This document shows, piece after piece, positions 35,694 through 44,809 of a stretch of DNA of 64,000 nucleotides; the first letter of the stretch is position 1, and every line of letters starts with the position of its first letter. A model generated the notes under the pieces. It was not told where the DNA came from. It made no database searches and saw only the letters and a list, made by a program, of their open reading frames with translations. The translations under genes were made by a program, and so were the position numbers. Source of the stretch: DMER64 sp049652385 (GTDB lineage: Bacteria > Bacteroidota > Bacteroidia > Bacteroidales > UBA932). The stretch lies in the NCBI GenBank assembly GCA_049652385.1, contig JBASDX010000002.1:62001-126000 (forward strand), in the 5' to 3' direction.

Positions 35694-38600
35694 ATGCTAT
35701 CTAAAAAATCTATCCTCATGATTTGCATCATGTTGCTAACAACAATGTATGCAAATGCGCAGGGCATTACTGTTAGAGGTAATGTAGCAGACAAAACAGG
35801 GCCGCTGGTTGGGGTAACAGTTCTTGTTCAAGGAACAGAAACAGTAGTTTCTACAGATTTGGATGGGAATTTTACCATCAGGGCTCCGTCAGATGGCGTG
35901 CTCACTTTTTCGTCTTTAGGATACAAAACGCTCCATGTTCCTATTAACGGAAGAGCCCGCCTTGATGTATTTATGGAAGAAGAGGCCTTGTTGTTACAAG
36001 ACCTTGTTGTAGTCGGTTTTGGTGTTCAAAAGAAGGAAAACCTGACCGGGGCTGTTTCATCTGTGGATATTGACAAAACACTTTCTGCACGTCCTATTGC
36101 AGACGTGGGCCGAGGGTTGCAAGGCACAACGCCAGGTCTTTCCATCCTGGTGGGAAGTGGAGAAGTGGGATCGGATCCGCTTATGAAAATTCGTGGACAC
36201 TTTGCCTCTATCCAGGGAAGCTCCAACCCTCTGATTTTGTTGGACAACGTTGAAATCCCCAGTATTCAGATGGTGAACCCGGATGACATTGAGTCTATTT
36301 CCGTATTGAAAGACGCCGCTTCGGCATCTATTTACGGTTCTAAAGCTGCCTTTGGTGTTATTTTGATAACCACTAAAAAAGGAGCGGCAACAGAAAGGGT
36401 ACAAGTCACCTACTCTGCGAATATGGCTTTCCAAAATCCCTCCAAGAAATTTGAAATGGGTGGGGTAGATGCTTTGGAATATACGGTTGAAGCAGCCGAA
36501 CGAATCGGAACTACTACTCCAACGGGAGCGTTTTGGTTGATTGACCGTAAGGGTTACGAAGAGGCCGTTGCCTGGCAAAAGACATATGGAAAAACGGTCA
36601 AGGCCAATGATCCCATGGTGTACGGTCGTGACTGGTACGTAAACGCCAACAATCAGAAAATTGGTATTCGTACGTATGAGCCCTATCAATATATGCTTAG
36701 AGAATGGGCTCCCACACAATTGCACAACCTGTCGGTGACCGGTAAAGCAGGTCGTACAGATTTCAACGTATCGCTGGGGTATTTGGATCAAAACGGTATG
36801 ATGAAAACGGCAAAACACGATGATTTCAGACGTTGGAACGGTTCCGTCCGTTTAAAAACGAATGTAAACAAGTGGTTGTCTGTACATGCCGGTGCCATGT
36901 ATTCCAAACGCGACAAACGGTATGCATACGCAACCAACTCTACTACGGCCGACGTATGGTACTATATGTTCCGCTGGGGACCCACCTTCCCCTGGGTAGC
37001 TGAAGACAATGGCAATGACACCCGAAACCCCGTGTACGAAACGTCTTCTGCCAATACGGCCAACATGACGACCAACTATTCCAGTTTCAATGCAGGATTA
37101 ACCATTACGCCTCTGGAAAATTGGGACATTCGCCTGGATTATACGCACGCCAATCAAGAACACATCACCAACAATCCCGGATACAGCTTTACGGCCGGAA
37201 ATACATGGAGTGCTGCCGTACCTCGTTACAAAGAAGACGGTACACGGTTGTACGTAAATAATAAAGGACAGCATGTGTCACCAACAGATCCTGGAGCTAT
37301 GCCGGCTTATCAGCTGGATTACCATAATTATACGGCACCGGGAGCCAATCCGGACCATATATACAGGTATACGGAAAATACCATGCGCAATACCGTTAAC
37401 CTGACATCCAATTACTTTTTGGAAATAGGCGACAACCATGCATTAAACTTTATGGTGGGGATGAGTGCCGTTACTTTTGATTTTGCTTCCCATTGGGCAC
37501 AAAAAACGACTTTGATAGACGTGGCCAACCCGCAATTCTCTCTGGCAACAGGAACGCAAACATCGGGCGGCTCAGAAGCCTGGGAATCGCAACTGGGGTA
37601 TTTTGCACGGGCCAACTACAATTATGCAGAAAAATACCTGTTGGAGGCCAATATTCGCTACGACGGAACGTCTAAATTCCCCGGTCATTTGCAATGGAGG
37701 TGGTATCCTTCTTTCTCTGCAGGATGGCGGATGATGCAAGAGCCGTGGATGCAATGGGCAAAGCCTGTTATGAGCAGCATGAAACTGCGTGCTTCCTGGG
37801 GTAGCATTGGTGACCAAACGGTAAGTAATGCGCTGTATGTACCTACCATGAGCAGTGTCACTTCGCTTTGGCTGCAAAGCGGTTCCAAACTGGTGTATTA
37901 CGGTACGCCTGCAGCCGTGTCGGCAGCCATCACGTGGCAAGATATTACCACGCTTGACGTAGGATTTGATGCACGGTTCTTCAACAGCGCATTGGGTATT
38001 TCTTTTGACTGGTTCCAGCGCGATACGGAAAACATGATTGTTCCTTCGGAAGGTATTCCTCCCACGTACGGGACGAGTGCTCCGCGCGGTAACTTTGGCT
38101 CCTTACGCACGCGTGGGTGGGAAGTAGCCATTGATTTTGGATACGCTTTTGGAAACGGGTTGATTTTGAATGCCTTGTTTACACTGGCTGACGCAACCAC
38201 AAAAATCACAAAATACGGTACCACCACGAGTATAGACGACTGGTATGTAGGTAAGACGTATGGGGAAATCTGGGGATACGAGACGGACAGGCTGTACCAG
38301 AAAGACGATTTTGAGTACGATGCCTCCGGTAATTTTGTCCTTATTACTTCCAAAGATGGATTTCAAGTGTACAAAACGAAAGACGGCGTAACTCAAGGAA
38401 GGTTGCAGAACAGCGCCAACTTTAAATTTGGTCCGGGTGACGTGAAATTCAAAGATTTGAACGGAGACGGCATCATTACACCGGGCAGCCGTTTGATTGA
38501 TGATCATGGAGACTTGAAGGTCATTGGGAACTCCACCCCGCGTTACGAATACGGTTTCCGCCTGGGAGCCGAATTCAAGGGCTTTGATTTGCAGGTATTC

Positions 38601-39071
38601 TTCCAGGGTGTGGGGCAACGCCACATATGGGGTAACAGTTCCATGACCATTGCCGGTTATAACTCCGGGGATGGTGCACAGGCACAAGCCATTGCAGGCA
38701 ATTTCTGGAAACCTGACCGCACAGATGCCTTCTATCCCAGACCGTTTAACAATGCTAATGCCAATACCTCAAACAACATGCAGGTGCAAACGCGTTATTT
38801 GTTGGATATGTCCTATCTGAGAATGAAAAACTTAACATTCGGATATGCTTTGCCGGCTGAATGGACCCGGAAAGTGAATATCAGCAAATTACGTGTGTAT
38901 GTGGCTTTGGAAAACTTCCTGACTTTTGACAACCTCAGAGGACTTCCCATAGACCCGGAAGAAGTAGCAGGATATTCCATATACAATACATCCAATTATA
39001 ATACAAGCAGAACGGGAGTAGGAACGCCTACTTTCAAGACTGCATCAGTTGGTGTTCAGATTAACTTCTAA
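35694..39071 (+). CDS. SusC/RagA-family TonB-dependent transporter (second locus)
   Basis: A 1125-residue outer-membrane transporter with signal peptide ending ...TTMYANAQ, carboxypeptidase-regulatory-like domain (~25-105, VRGNVADKTGPLVGVTVLV), plug (~110-225, YGSKAAFGVILITTKKG) and a barrel ending VGVQINF. There is no Shine-Dalgarno; the leader is AT-rich and carries the CCTAA repeat tract. Its SusD partner starts 12 bp after the stop. The substrate is unknown. Confidence 0.95.
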   Translation: MLSKKSILMICIMLLTTMYANAQGITVRGNVADKTGPLVGVTVLVQGTETVVSTDLDGNFTIRAPSDGVLTFSSLGYKTLHVPINGRARLDVFMEEEALLLQDLVVVGFGVQKKENLTGAVSSVDIDKTLSARPIADVGRGLQGTTPGLSILVGSGEVGSDPLMKIRGHFASIQGSSNPLILLDNVEIPSIQMVNPDDIESISVLKDAASASIYGSKAAFGVILITTKKGAATERVQVTYSANMAFQNPSKKFEMGGVDALEYTVEAAERIGTTTPTGAFWLIDRKGYEEAVAWQKTYGKTVKANDPMVYGRDWYVNANNQKIGIRTYEPYQYMLREWAPTQLHNLSVTGKAGRTDFNVSLGYLDQNGMMKTAKHDDFRRWNGSVRLKTNVNKWLSVHAGAMYSKRDKRYAYATNSTTADVWYYMFRWGPTFPWVAEDNGNDTRNPVYETSSANTANMTTNYSSFNAGLTITPLENWDIRLDYTHANQEHITNNPGYSFTAGNTWSAAVPRYKEDGTRLYVNNKGQHVSPTDPGAMPAYQLDYHNYTAPGANPDHIYRYTENTMRNTVNLTSNYFLEIGDNHALNFMVGMSAVTFDFASHWAQKTTLIDVANPQFSLATGTQTSGGSEAWESQLGYFARANYNYAEKYLLEANIRYDGTSKFPGHLQWRWYPSFSAGWRMMQEPWMQWAKPVMSSMKLRASWGSIGDQTVSNALYVPTMSSVTSLWLQSGSKLVYYGTPAAVSAAITWQDITTLDVGFDARFFNSALGISFDWFQRDTENMIVPSEGIPPTYGTSAPRGNFGSLRTRGWEVAIDFGYAFGNGLILNALFTLADATTKITKYGTTTSIDDWYVGKTYGEIWGYETDRLYQKDDFEYDASGNFVLITSKDGFQVYKTKDGVTQGRLQNSANFKFGPGDVKFKDLNGDGIITPGSRLIDDHGDLKVIGNSTPRYEYGFRLGAEFKGFDLQVFFQGVGQRHIWGNSSMTIAGYNSGDGAQAQAIAGNFWKPDRTDAFYPRPFNNANANTSNNMQVQTRYLLDMSYLRMKNLTFGYALPAEWTRKVNISKLRVYVALENFLTFDNLRGLPIDPEEVAGYSIYNTSNYNTSRTGVGTPTFKTASVGVQINF

Positions 39072-39083
39072 AGAAATATGACG

Positions 39084-40916
39084 ATGAAAAAATATATACT
39101 ACTACTGGTATCACTCACTGCACTTACTTTTGCAGGATGTAGTGATTTTTTGGATCGTCCGCAAAAATCTGCGATGGACGACACCAACTATTGGACCAAT
39201 GAAAATAACCTGCGGTTCTTTGCTAATGGTTATTACGTAAACTACTTTACCGGATATTATTCCGGCTGGAGCATTCCGTATGTGCCGTTACGCGGTTATT
39301 ATTTTAGTGACGACTTCAGCAGTGCCGGTACGCAAAGCCATTTTGAAACGACTGCACCCACATCGCGTTACGGAACAACAGAAACACCCGATATGCTCAT
39401 TCAATATGCCGGCCCCAGCTGGAACTTTGCCTGGGTCAGGAAATCCAATCTGTTTCTGGACCGGATCAATACCATGAAAGAAAAAGGTTATTTGTCGGAA
39501 GATATGTACAAACATTGGACGGCGGTTGCACGGTTTTTCAGGGGCTACGAATACAGCCGACTGGTAAGTGTGTTTGGTGATGTTCCTTATTATGATTTTG
39601 TGGTAGACGATACAGATTTGGATGAATTGTACAAAGACCGTCAAGATCGTTCCGTAGCCATGAATGGTGTGTACGACGACTTTGTATATGTATTGGAGAA
39701 TATGCGCCTGAACGATGGAACAAATTTCCTGAACAGGTATATTGCTGCCGGTTTCATTTCACGTTTTATGCTCTTTGAAGGCACGTGGCAAAAATACCAT
39801 AAGAACAACCAGGAGCTGGCCAAAAAATACCTCAACCTGGCGGTCAGAGCCGGCGACTTTGTCATCCAGTCCGGAAAATTTATGTTTGATACAGATTTCC
39901 GCTCTTTGTTTGGCTCTGAGAACTTGTCGGGCATGAAGGAAGTGCTTATGTACCGCCACTACAGTGTGGCGGAAGCCGTATTGCACCACGTGGCTTCTTA
40001 CTCCAATCTGAACGAAAGCCAGGGGATTGCCCCCAACCTGGCACTTGCTAAATCTTTTATTTGTAACGATGGTAAGCCGTATCAGCTTTCTTCGGCAGCA
40101 AACGCAGGGGTGTTGGATTTGCAGAATATGATAGTAACCCGAGATCCACGGTTCGAGGCTACGTTCCATAACCAACCCATGATATCTTCAGCTACCTTAC
40201 TGTATGCCTGTAAGTTCATTGACAGAACGGGCGTGACGTATTATGGAAAAACCGTTCCTCCCAAATATGGTTCCAATACGAATACGAACGGATATCCTGT
40301 CATGCGGTATGCAGAAGTAGTGCTGAACTGGATAGAAGCCAAAGCCGAATTGGCTACAATGGGTGGGGCGGCTGTCACCCAGGCAGATTTGGATGCATCC
40401 ATAAATGCCATTCGTAACAGACCTCTGGATCAAACAGCTATAGCAAGGGGCGTAAAAAAGACTGCTCCCATGAGCATAAGCAACATTCCCGATGATCCGG
40501 CCCGTGATCCCGATGTGATTCCTCTGTTGTGGGAGATACGCAGGGAACGTCGTATGGAATTTGTTTACGAACATACGCGTTTGCTGGACATTAAACGTTG
40601 GAAGAAGATCGATTACATGAGCGGTGCCAAGAACCCCGATATTTTGCGCGGTTTGTGGATTAACTTCCGGGAAGAACTGCCTACCTGGCTTATTCCTTCA
40701 AAAGTTGGTGTGCTTAAAGTGGAAAAAGCCAACGGAACCATTGTGACGTATGACGGCAGCAACGGTGACGATATGGTAGGATATTACATACCACAAGCCA
40801 TAGCTGACAGAAATGCATTTACAGACAGGGTGTATCTGGCACCTCTGGGAAATGCACAGATCGATGCTTACAAAGATAAAGGGTATGTGTTGACACAAAA
40901 CCCCGGTTGGAATTAA
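39084..40916 (+). CDS. SusD/RagB-family outer-membrane lipoprotein (second locus)
   Basis: About 610 residues with lipobox FAGC (MKKYILLLVSLTALTFAGC, starting at 39084; an ATG two codons upstream at 39078 is also possible). SFLDRPQKS-like text (CSDFLDRPQKSAMDD) after the Cys and RMEFVYEHTRLLDIKRWKK near residue 490 (quoted: RREFVYE-type MEFVYEHTRLLDIKRW) mark the RagB/SusD family. It pairs with the preceding SusC and ends at a strong terminator shared with tsf. Confidence 0.93.
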   Translation: MKKYILLLVSLTALTFAGCSDFLDRPQKSAMDDTNYWTNENNLRFFANGYYVNYFTGYYSGWSIPYVPLRGYYFSDDFSSAGTQSHFETTAPTSRYGTTETPDMLIQYAGPSWNFAWVRKSNLFLDRINTMKEKGYLSEDMYKHWTAVARFFRGYEYSRLVSVFGDVPYYDFVVDDTDLDELYKDRQDRSVAMNGVYDDFVYVLENMRLNDGTNFLNRYIAAGFISRFMLFEGTWQKYHKNNQELAKKYLNLAVRAGDFVIQSGKFMFDTDFRSLFGSENLSGMKEVLMYRHYSVAEAVLHHVASYSNLNESQGIAPNLALAKSFICNDGKPYQLSSAANAGVLDLQNMIVTRDPRFEATFHNQPMISSATLLYACKFIDRTGVTYYGKTVPPKYGSNTNTNGYPVMRYAEVVLNWIEAKAELATMGGAAVTQADLDASINAIRNRPLDQTAIARGVKKTAPMSISNIPDDPARDPDVIPLLWEIRRERRMEFVYEHTRLLDIKRWKKIDYMSGAKNPDILRGLWINFREELPTWLIPSKVGVLKVEKANGTIVTYDGSNGDDMVGYYIPQAIADRNAFTDRVYLAPLGNAQIDAYKDKGYVLTQNPGWN

Positions 40917-40930
40917 ACTACAGGAGTGAA

Positions 40931-40964
40931 AAAAAAACCGGCTCTAAAGGGCCGGTTTTTTTTT
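40931..40964. terminator. Bidirectional terminator between susD-like gene and tsf
   Basis: CCGGCTC and GGGCCGG form the core stem around a TAAA loop, extended by the A-run and T-run on the two sides. Stop codons of the convergent genes lie at 40916 and 40963, so it serves both. Confidence 0.85.
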
Positions 40965-41787
40965 AATCGTTCAGCGAGAACCTCACAAAACCTGTGACTT
41001 TGACCTCGGGGTCTACGCCCTTAAGGTATTCTTTTACAGAAATTTTTCCGTCTTTAACGAATACCTGGTCTTCCAGGGTAGATTCCTTGAAGAATTTGCT
41101 CAATTTGCCTTGGGCAATTTTTTCTACCATGGCTTCCGGTTTGCCTTCCTGGCGTATTTGCTCACGGTAAATATGGAGTTCCTTGTCAATTACCTCTTGA
41201 GGACAGGAATCACGATCTACCGATACGGGAGCCATAGCTGTAATTTGCATAGCTATCTCTTTGGCGGCTTCTTCCGGGATGGGTTTGTTGAAGCCTACAA
41301 CGGTACCCAGTTTGTTGTTCATATGTATGTAAGAACCCAAATAGGCTGCTTCCAATTTGTTGTAGAAAGCAACGGCGTGCTTTTCACCGCTTTTTCCTGT
41401 CTGTTGGGTAACGGCTTCTTCTATGGTCCCGTTTTCAAAGGGTAAAGTCATGAGTTCTTCCAGATTGGCAGGCATATGCTCCAATGCTGTACGGGCAATA
41501 CCCATGGCCAATTGCTGAAACTCCGGGTTTTTAGAAACAAAGTCTGTTTCACAACCCAGGCATACAACAATGCCTTTTGTTTTATCTTCGTTTGTAAGTG
41601 CAACAACGGATCCTTCTGTCGTATCGCGGTCTGCTCTTTTGGCGGCAACCAGTTTTCCTTTCTCTCTGATTATTTCCTGTGCACGTTCAAAATCTCCCTG
41701 AGCTTCTACAAGAGCGTTCTTGCAGTCCATCATTCCGGCACCGGTCATTTTGCGTAATTTTGCTACATCAGCGGCTTTTATTTCCAT
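40963..41787 (-). CDS. tsf: Elongation factor Ts
   Basis: A 274-residue nucleotide exchange factor for EF-Tu. The N-terminal UBA-like domain has VAKLRKMTGAGMMDCKNAL, and the TDFVSKNPEF strand with Cys just before it (GCETDFV) is typical. It follows rpsB after 16 bp, the usual bacterial pair. Confidence 0.98.
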   Translation of the reverse strand: MEIKAADVAKLRKMTGAGMMDCKNALVEAQGDFERAQEIIREKGKLVAAKRADRDTTEGSVVALTNEDKTKGIVVCLGCETDFVSKNPEFQQLAMGIARTALEHMPANLEELMTLPFENGTIEEAVTQQTGKSGEKHAVAFYNKLEAAYLGSYIHMNNKLGTVVGFNKPIPEEAAKEIAMQITAMAPVSVDRDSCPQEVIDKELHIYREQIRQEGKPEAMVEKIAQGKLSKFFKESTLEDQVFVKDGKISVKEYLKGVDPEVKVTGFVRFSLND

Positions 41788-41803
41788 ATATTAAAGTAAA
41801 ATT

Positions 41804-42706
41804 TTATTCGTTTTTAATCTCTTCTGCAGGAGCAGGCTTCTCTTCAACAGATTCCGTCTGTTCATCTATTGCCTCTTCTTTTTTATCTACAACCGGCACG
41901 GCTTTCTCCTCACTTTTTGCCTCCTCCGGCCGTTGGCGGCGTGCGCGGGTACGTTTTGCAGGAACGATTTCAACACTTTCATCTTTTTGTTCAAAGGGAA
42001 CCTCTTTATCTTTCTCCAGTTTCCGTTCCTCCAGGCCTTCCTGTATAGCATCCTTAATGATACCAACGATAAGAGCAATGGACTTTGCCGCATCGTCGTT
42101 TGAAGGTATTACATAGTCAATGGGGGTTGGATCGCAACAAGTATCGACCATGGCAATAATGGGGATATTCAGACGAGTGGCCTCCTTTACGGCGTTCATC
42201 TCTTTTTGAATATCAACTATAAATATGGCCGAGGGAAGACGGTTCAGATCTGCAATAGATCCTAAGTTCTTTTCCAATTTGGCTCTTTGACGCGTAACTT
42301 GAAGGCGTTCGCGTTTGGCAAGTGTTTCAAACGTACCGTCAGACATCATTCTGTCTATGGTATTCATTTTCTTTACGGCTTTGCGTATGGTGGGGAAGTT
42401 GGTTAACATTCCTCCGGGCCACCGCTCCGTTACATAAGGCATGTTAACAGCTTCTGCTGCTTCAGCCACTATGTCTTTTGCTTGTTTTTTTGTAGCGACA
42501 AACAAGATTTTTCTTCCGGCTTTTGCCAGCTGCTTTGCAGCGTTTGCCGCTTCGTCTATTTTGACTATGGACTTGTGCAGGTCAATGATATGAATCCCGT
42601 TTCTTTCCATAAAGATATAGGGAGCCATTTTTGGATTCCATTTACGTTTTAAGTGTCCAAAGTGTACACCTGCATCAAGAAGTTCTTGGAAATTTGTTCT
42701 TGGCAT
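41804..42706 (-). CDS. rpsB: Ribosomal protein S2 with a long charged tail
   Basis: Small-subunit protein, 300 residues against ~230-280 usual. The body is complete (AGVHFGHLKRKWNPKMAPYI, KKQAKDIVAEAA, RWPGGMLTNFPTIRKAVKKM, NIPIIAMVDTCCDPTPIDYVIPSNDDA). The extension from ~225 is rich in Glu, Lys and Ala, with an Arg-rich patch (KRTRARRQRPEEA). A possible structured leader lies upstream at 42787-42840. Confidence 0.97.
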   Translation of the reverse strand: MPRTNFQELLDAGVHFGHLKRKWNPKMAPYIFMERNGIHIIDLHKSIVKIDEAANAAKQLAKAGRKILFVATKKQAKDIVAEAAEAVNMPYVTERWPGGMLTNFPTIRKAVKKMNTIDRMMSDGTFETLAKRERLQVTRQRAKLEKNLGSIADLNRLPSAIFIVDIQKEMNAVKEATRLNIPIIAMVDTCCDPTPIDYVIPSNDDAAKSIALIVGIIKDAIQEGLEERKLEKDKEVPFEQKDESVEIVPAKRTRARRQRPEEAKSEEKAVPVVDKKEEAIDEQTESVEEKPAPAEEIKNE

Positions 42707-42786
42707 TACTGATTCTTTTGGTTGTTGTTTTTACTCTTTTTAGCAATTAAAAGGTAGTGTCATTGACAGTCCTCTTTAATTTTCCG

Positions 42787-42840
42787 CGGCAACCGAAACA
42801 ACCGGTAGCAAAACGATCGCAGTTGTTTTGACAATTGCCG
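42787..42840 (-). promoter_or_regulatory. Possible three-way-junction leader of rpsB
   Basis: In the 153-bp gap before rpsB the minus-strand RNA can form an outer helix (CGGCAA/TTGCCG, 42835-42840 with 42787-42792) enclosing two hairpins: CAAAAC/GTTTTG (42125-based positions 42825-42830 with 42809-42814) and CCG/CGG (42803-42805 with 42793-42795). S2 controls its own mRNA leader in several bacteria; a similar role here is inference from folding by eye. Confidence 0.4.
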
Positions 42841-42859
42841 TGCATTGAAAAATCGGCTT

Positions 42860-43249
42860 TTAACGTTTGCTGAATTGAAAGCGTTTGCGTGCTCCGGGCC
42901 TTCCTGGCTTTTTACGCTCTACCTCACGGGCATCGCGTGTAAGCATTCCGTTAGATTTCAAAATTCCTCGGTATGCTTCGGCATCTATTTTACACAAAGC
43001 GCGTGCAATGGCCAGGCGCAAAGCTTCTGCCTGTCCTTTTACACCACCACCGAACATATTGACTTTTACGTCAAACTGAGCGGTTGTACCGGTAAGCTCC
43101 AGCGCCTGACGGGCAATATACTGCAGGGTGTCTTCTTTAAAATAGTTTTCCAGCGGGCGATCATTGATAATGATATTCCCTTTTCCGGGCTGAACGTAAA
43201 CGCGAGCAACGGCTGATTTTCTTCTTCCAAGGGCGTTGATTACTTCCAT
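42860..43249 (-). CDS. rpsI: Ribosomal protein S9
   Basis: Small-subunit protein, 129 residues, whose C-terminal Arg/Lys tail touches P-site tRNA. NALGRRKSAVARVYVQPGKG, GGGVKGQAEALRLAIARAL and the end ARKRFQFSKR are characteristic. It follows rplM after 7 bp. Confidence 0.98.
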   Translation of the reverse strand: MEVINALGRRKSAVARVYVQPGKGNIIINDRPLENYFKEDTLQYIARQALELTGTTAQFDVKVNMFGGGVKGQAEALRLAIARALCKIDAEAYRGILKSNGMLTRDAREVERKKPGRPGARKRFQFSKR

Positions 43250-43256
43250 GCTCTGT

Positions 43257-43709
43257 TTAGTTTTCGTTTAAGTTGATTAGTTTTGGTTCTTGTGCCTGAT
43301 GAGGATGTTCCGGACCTTCGTATACGTACAGGTTGCGGAAAAGCTCAGAACCCAGGCGTGTTTTTGGGAGCATACCTTTTACGGCACGTTCCACAAGAGT
43401 AAGCGGTCTGCGTTTTAACAACTCTTTGGCTGTTTCTGTGCGTTGGCCGCCGGGGTATCCGGTATGCCGGACATACGTTTTCTGGTCCAGCTTGTCACCC
43501 GTCAGGCGGATTTTCTCTGCATTGATAATGATTACGTTATCTCCGCAATCCACATGAGGGGTATAATTGGGTTTGTGCTTGCCGCGCAATAGATAAGCAA
43601 CTTTTGCGGCGAGACGCCCCAATACCTGATCTGTAGCATCTACAACTAACCATTCTTTGGTAACGGTAGCTTTGTTAGCGCTTACAGTCTTGTAGGATAA
43701 TGTGTTCAC
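43257..43709 (-). CDS. rplM: Ribosomal protein L13
   Basis: Large-subunit early assembly protein, 150 residues, first gene of the rplM-rpsI-rpsB-tsf run. WLVVDATDQVLGRLA, YLLRGKHKPNYTPH and the AVKGMLPKTRLG motif identify it. Confidence 0.98.
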   Translation of the reverse strand: MNTLSYKTVSANKATVTKEWLVVDATDQVLGRLAAKVAYLLRGKHKPNYTPHVDCGDNVIIINAEKIRLTGDKLDQKTYVRHTGYPGGQRTETAKELLKRRPLTLVERAVKGMLPKTRLGSELFRNLYVYEGPEHPHQAQEPKLINLNEN

Positions 43710-43769
43710 CTGGTTTGTTTTTAGATAATTTACTGAAATATACTACAACCCCTAAAATTAAAGGGGCTG

Positions 43770-43799
43770 CAAAGATACTACTTTTTTCTAGAAATCAAA
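43770..43799 (-). promoter_or_regulatory. Promoter of the rplM operon
   Basis: On the minus strand TTTG (43796-43799) and TATCTTTG (43770-43777) are 18 nt apart, close to the Bacteroidetes consensus. The -33 box lies at the last codons of pfkA. CAGCCCC and a CCCCT/AGGGG inverted repeat (43751-43768) follow at the start point, as at rplC. Confidence 0.7.
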
Positions 43800-44775
43800 G
43801 CGATAGTATATAGGCAATCTCAACCATTTGCTTGTTGATTTCGCACGGACGTGAACAAGCTTCCTCAAAGGGAGTATATACCGTTTGATGGTTGACCCTG
43901 CCTACCATAACCCCCTTTTTCCCTTTTAAAAGTGCCACTACGGCATCGTAACCCAACAGGCCGCCTAAGATACGGTCGTTGGCCGTAGGAGACCCGCCGC
44001 GTTGTATATGACCCAGCGTGGTAACACGCGTTTCATATTTTGGCAGACGTTTTTTGACTTGGGCAGCAATATCGGCAGCACCTCCGTGCTCTCCACCCTC
44101 GGCCACAATGATGATACCCGAGGTTTTGTTGGCACGCCTTTCCATTTCCAGGTAATTACACAATTGTTCAATGGTGGTGTGGATTTCCGGAATAAGTGTA
44201 GCCTCCGCTCCGGAGGAAATGGAGGTATTTAAAGCTATGAAACCGGCGTCCCGGCCCATGACCTCCACAAAAAACACCATATTGTGTGAATCGGCTGTAT
44301 CTCTCAGCTTGTCGACAGCCTGTACGGCGGTGTTGACAGCCGTATCAAAGCCGATGGTATAATCGGTTCCGTAAATATCGTTGTCTATGGTTCCCGGAAT
44401 ACCTACCACGGGAATGCCCATTTCTTTACAGATGGTATCTGCTCCGCGGAACGATCCGTTTCCACCAATAACAATCAGGGCGTCAAGGCCCTGTTTTTTG
44501 ATGTTTTTATAGGCAATGGCACGGGCTTCCGGTTGTAAAAACTGCGGACAGCGCGTAGATTTGAGGAAGGTCCCTCCGGTAGATATTTTTTGTGATACGG
44601 AATGGCTTTGCAACGGTATAAAAAGGTTGTTCAACAAACCGGTAAAACCGTATTGAATGCCCACTACCCGGCATGAGTGGTAAATAGCCGTTCTGACAAC
44701 GGCTCTTATGGCGGCATTCATCCCCGGTGCATCGCCTCCCGAGGTGAGGACTCCGATAGTTTTGATGTTTTTCAT
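43795..44775 (-). CDS. pfkA: 6-phosphofructokinase (ATP-type)
   Basis: The 326-residue glycolytic enzyme phosphorylates fructose 6-phosphate. GVLTSGGDAPGMNAAIRA binds ATP; PGTIDNDIYGTD and VEVMGRDAGF hold the sugar phosphate and catalytic Asp. Gly rather than Lys in PGTIDND points to ATP, not pyrophosphate, as donor. The ATP/Mg loop usually written GGDGS reads GGNGS, with Asn106. It stands alone, divergent from dusB. Confidence 0.95.
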   Translation of the reverse strand: MKNIKTIGVLTSGGDAPGMNAAIRAVVRTAIYHSCRVVGIQYGFTGLLNNLFIPLQSHSVSQKISTGGTFLKSTRCPQFLQPEARAIAYKNIKKQGLDALIVIGGNGSFRGADTICKEMGIPVVGIPGTIDNDIYGTDYTIGFDTAVNTAVQAVDKLRDTADSHNMVFFVEVMGRDAGFIALNTSISSGAEATLIPEIHTTIEQLCNYLEMERRANKTSGIIIVAEGGEHGGAADIAAQVKKRLPKYETRVTTLGHIQRGGSPTANDRILGGLLGYDAVVALLKGKKGVMVGRVNHQTVYTPFEEACSRPCEINKQMVEIAYILSL

Positions 44776-44809
44776 AAGGTTACAAAAATAGAAAAATTAT
44801 CTTTGCCGT

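Noticed and set aside
30338..40916. A complete polysaccharide utilisation locus
   Set aside because: Two SusCD pairs are present but no glycoside hydrolase, sulfatase or hybrid/ECF regulator is linked; the GH2 gene is 7 kb away beyond ribosomal genes.
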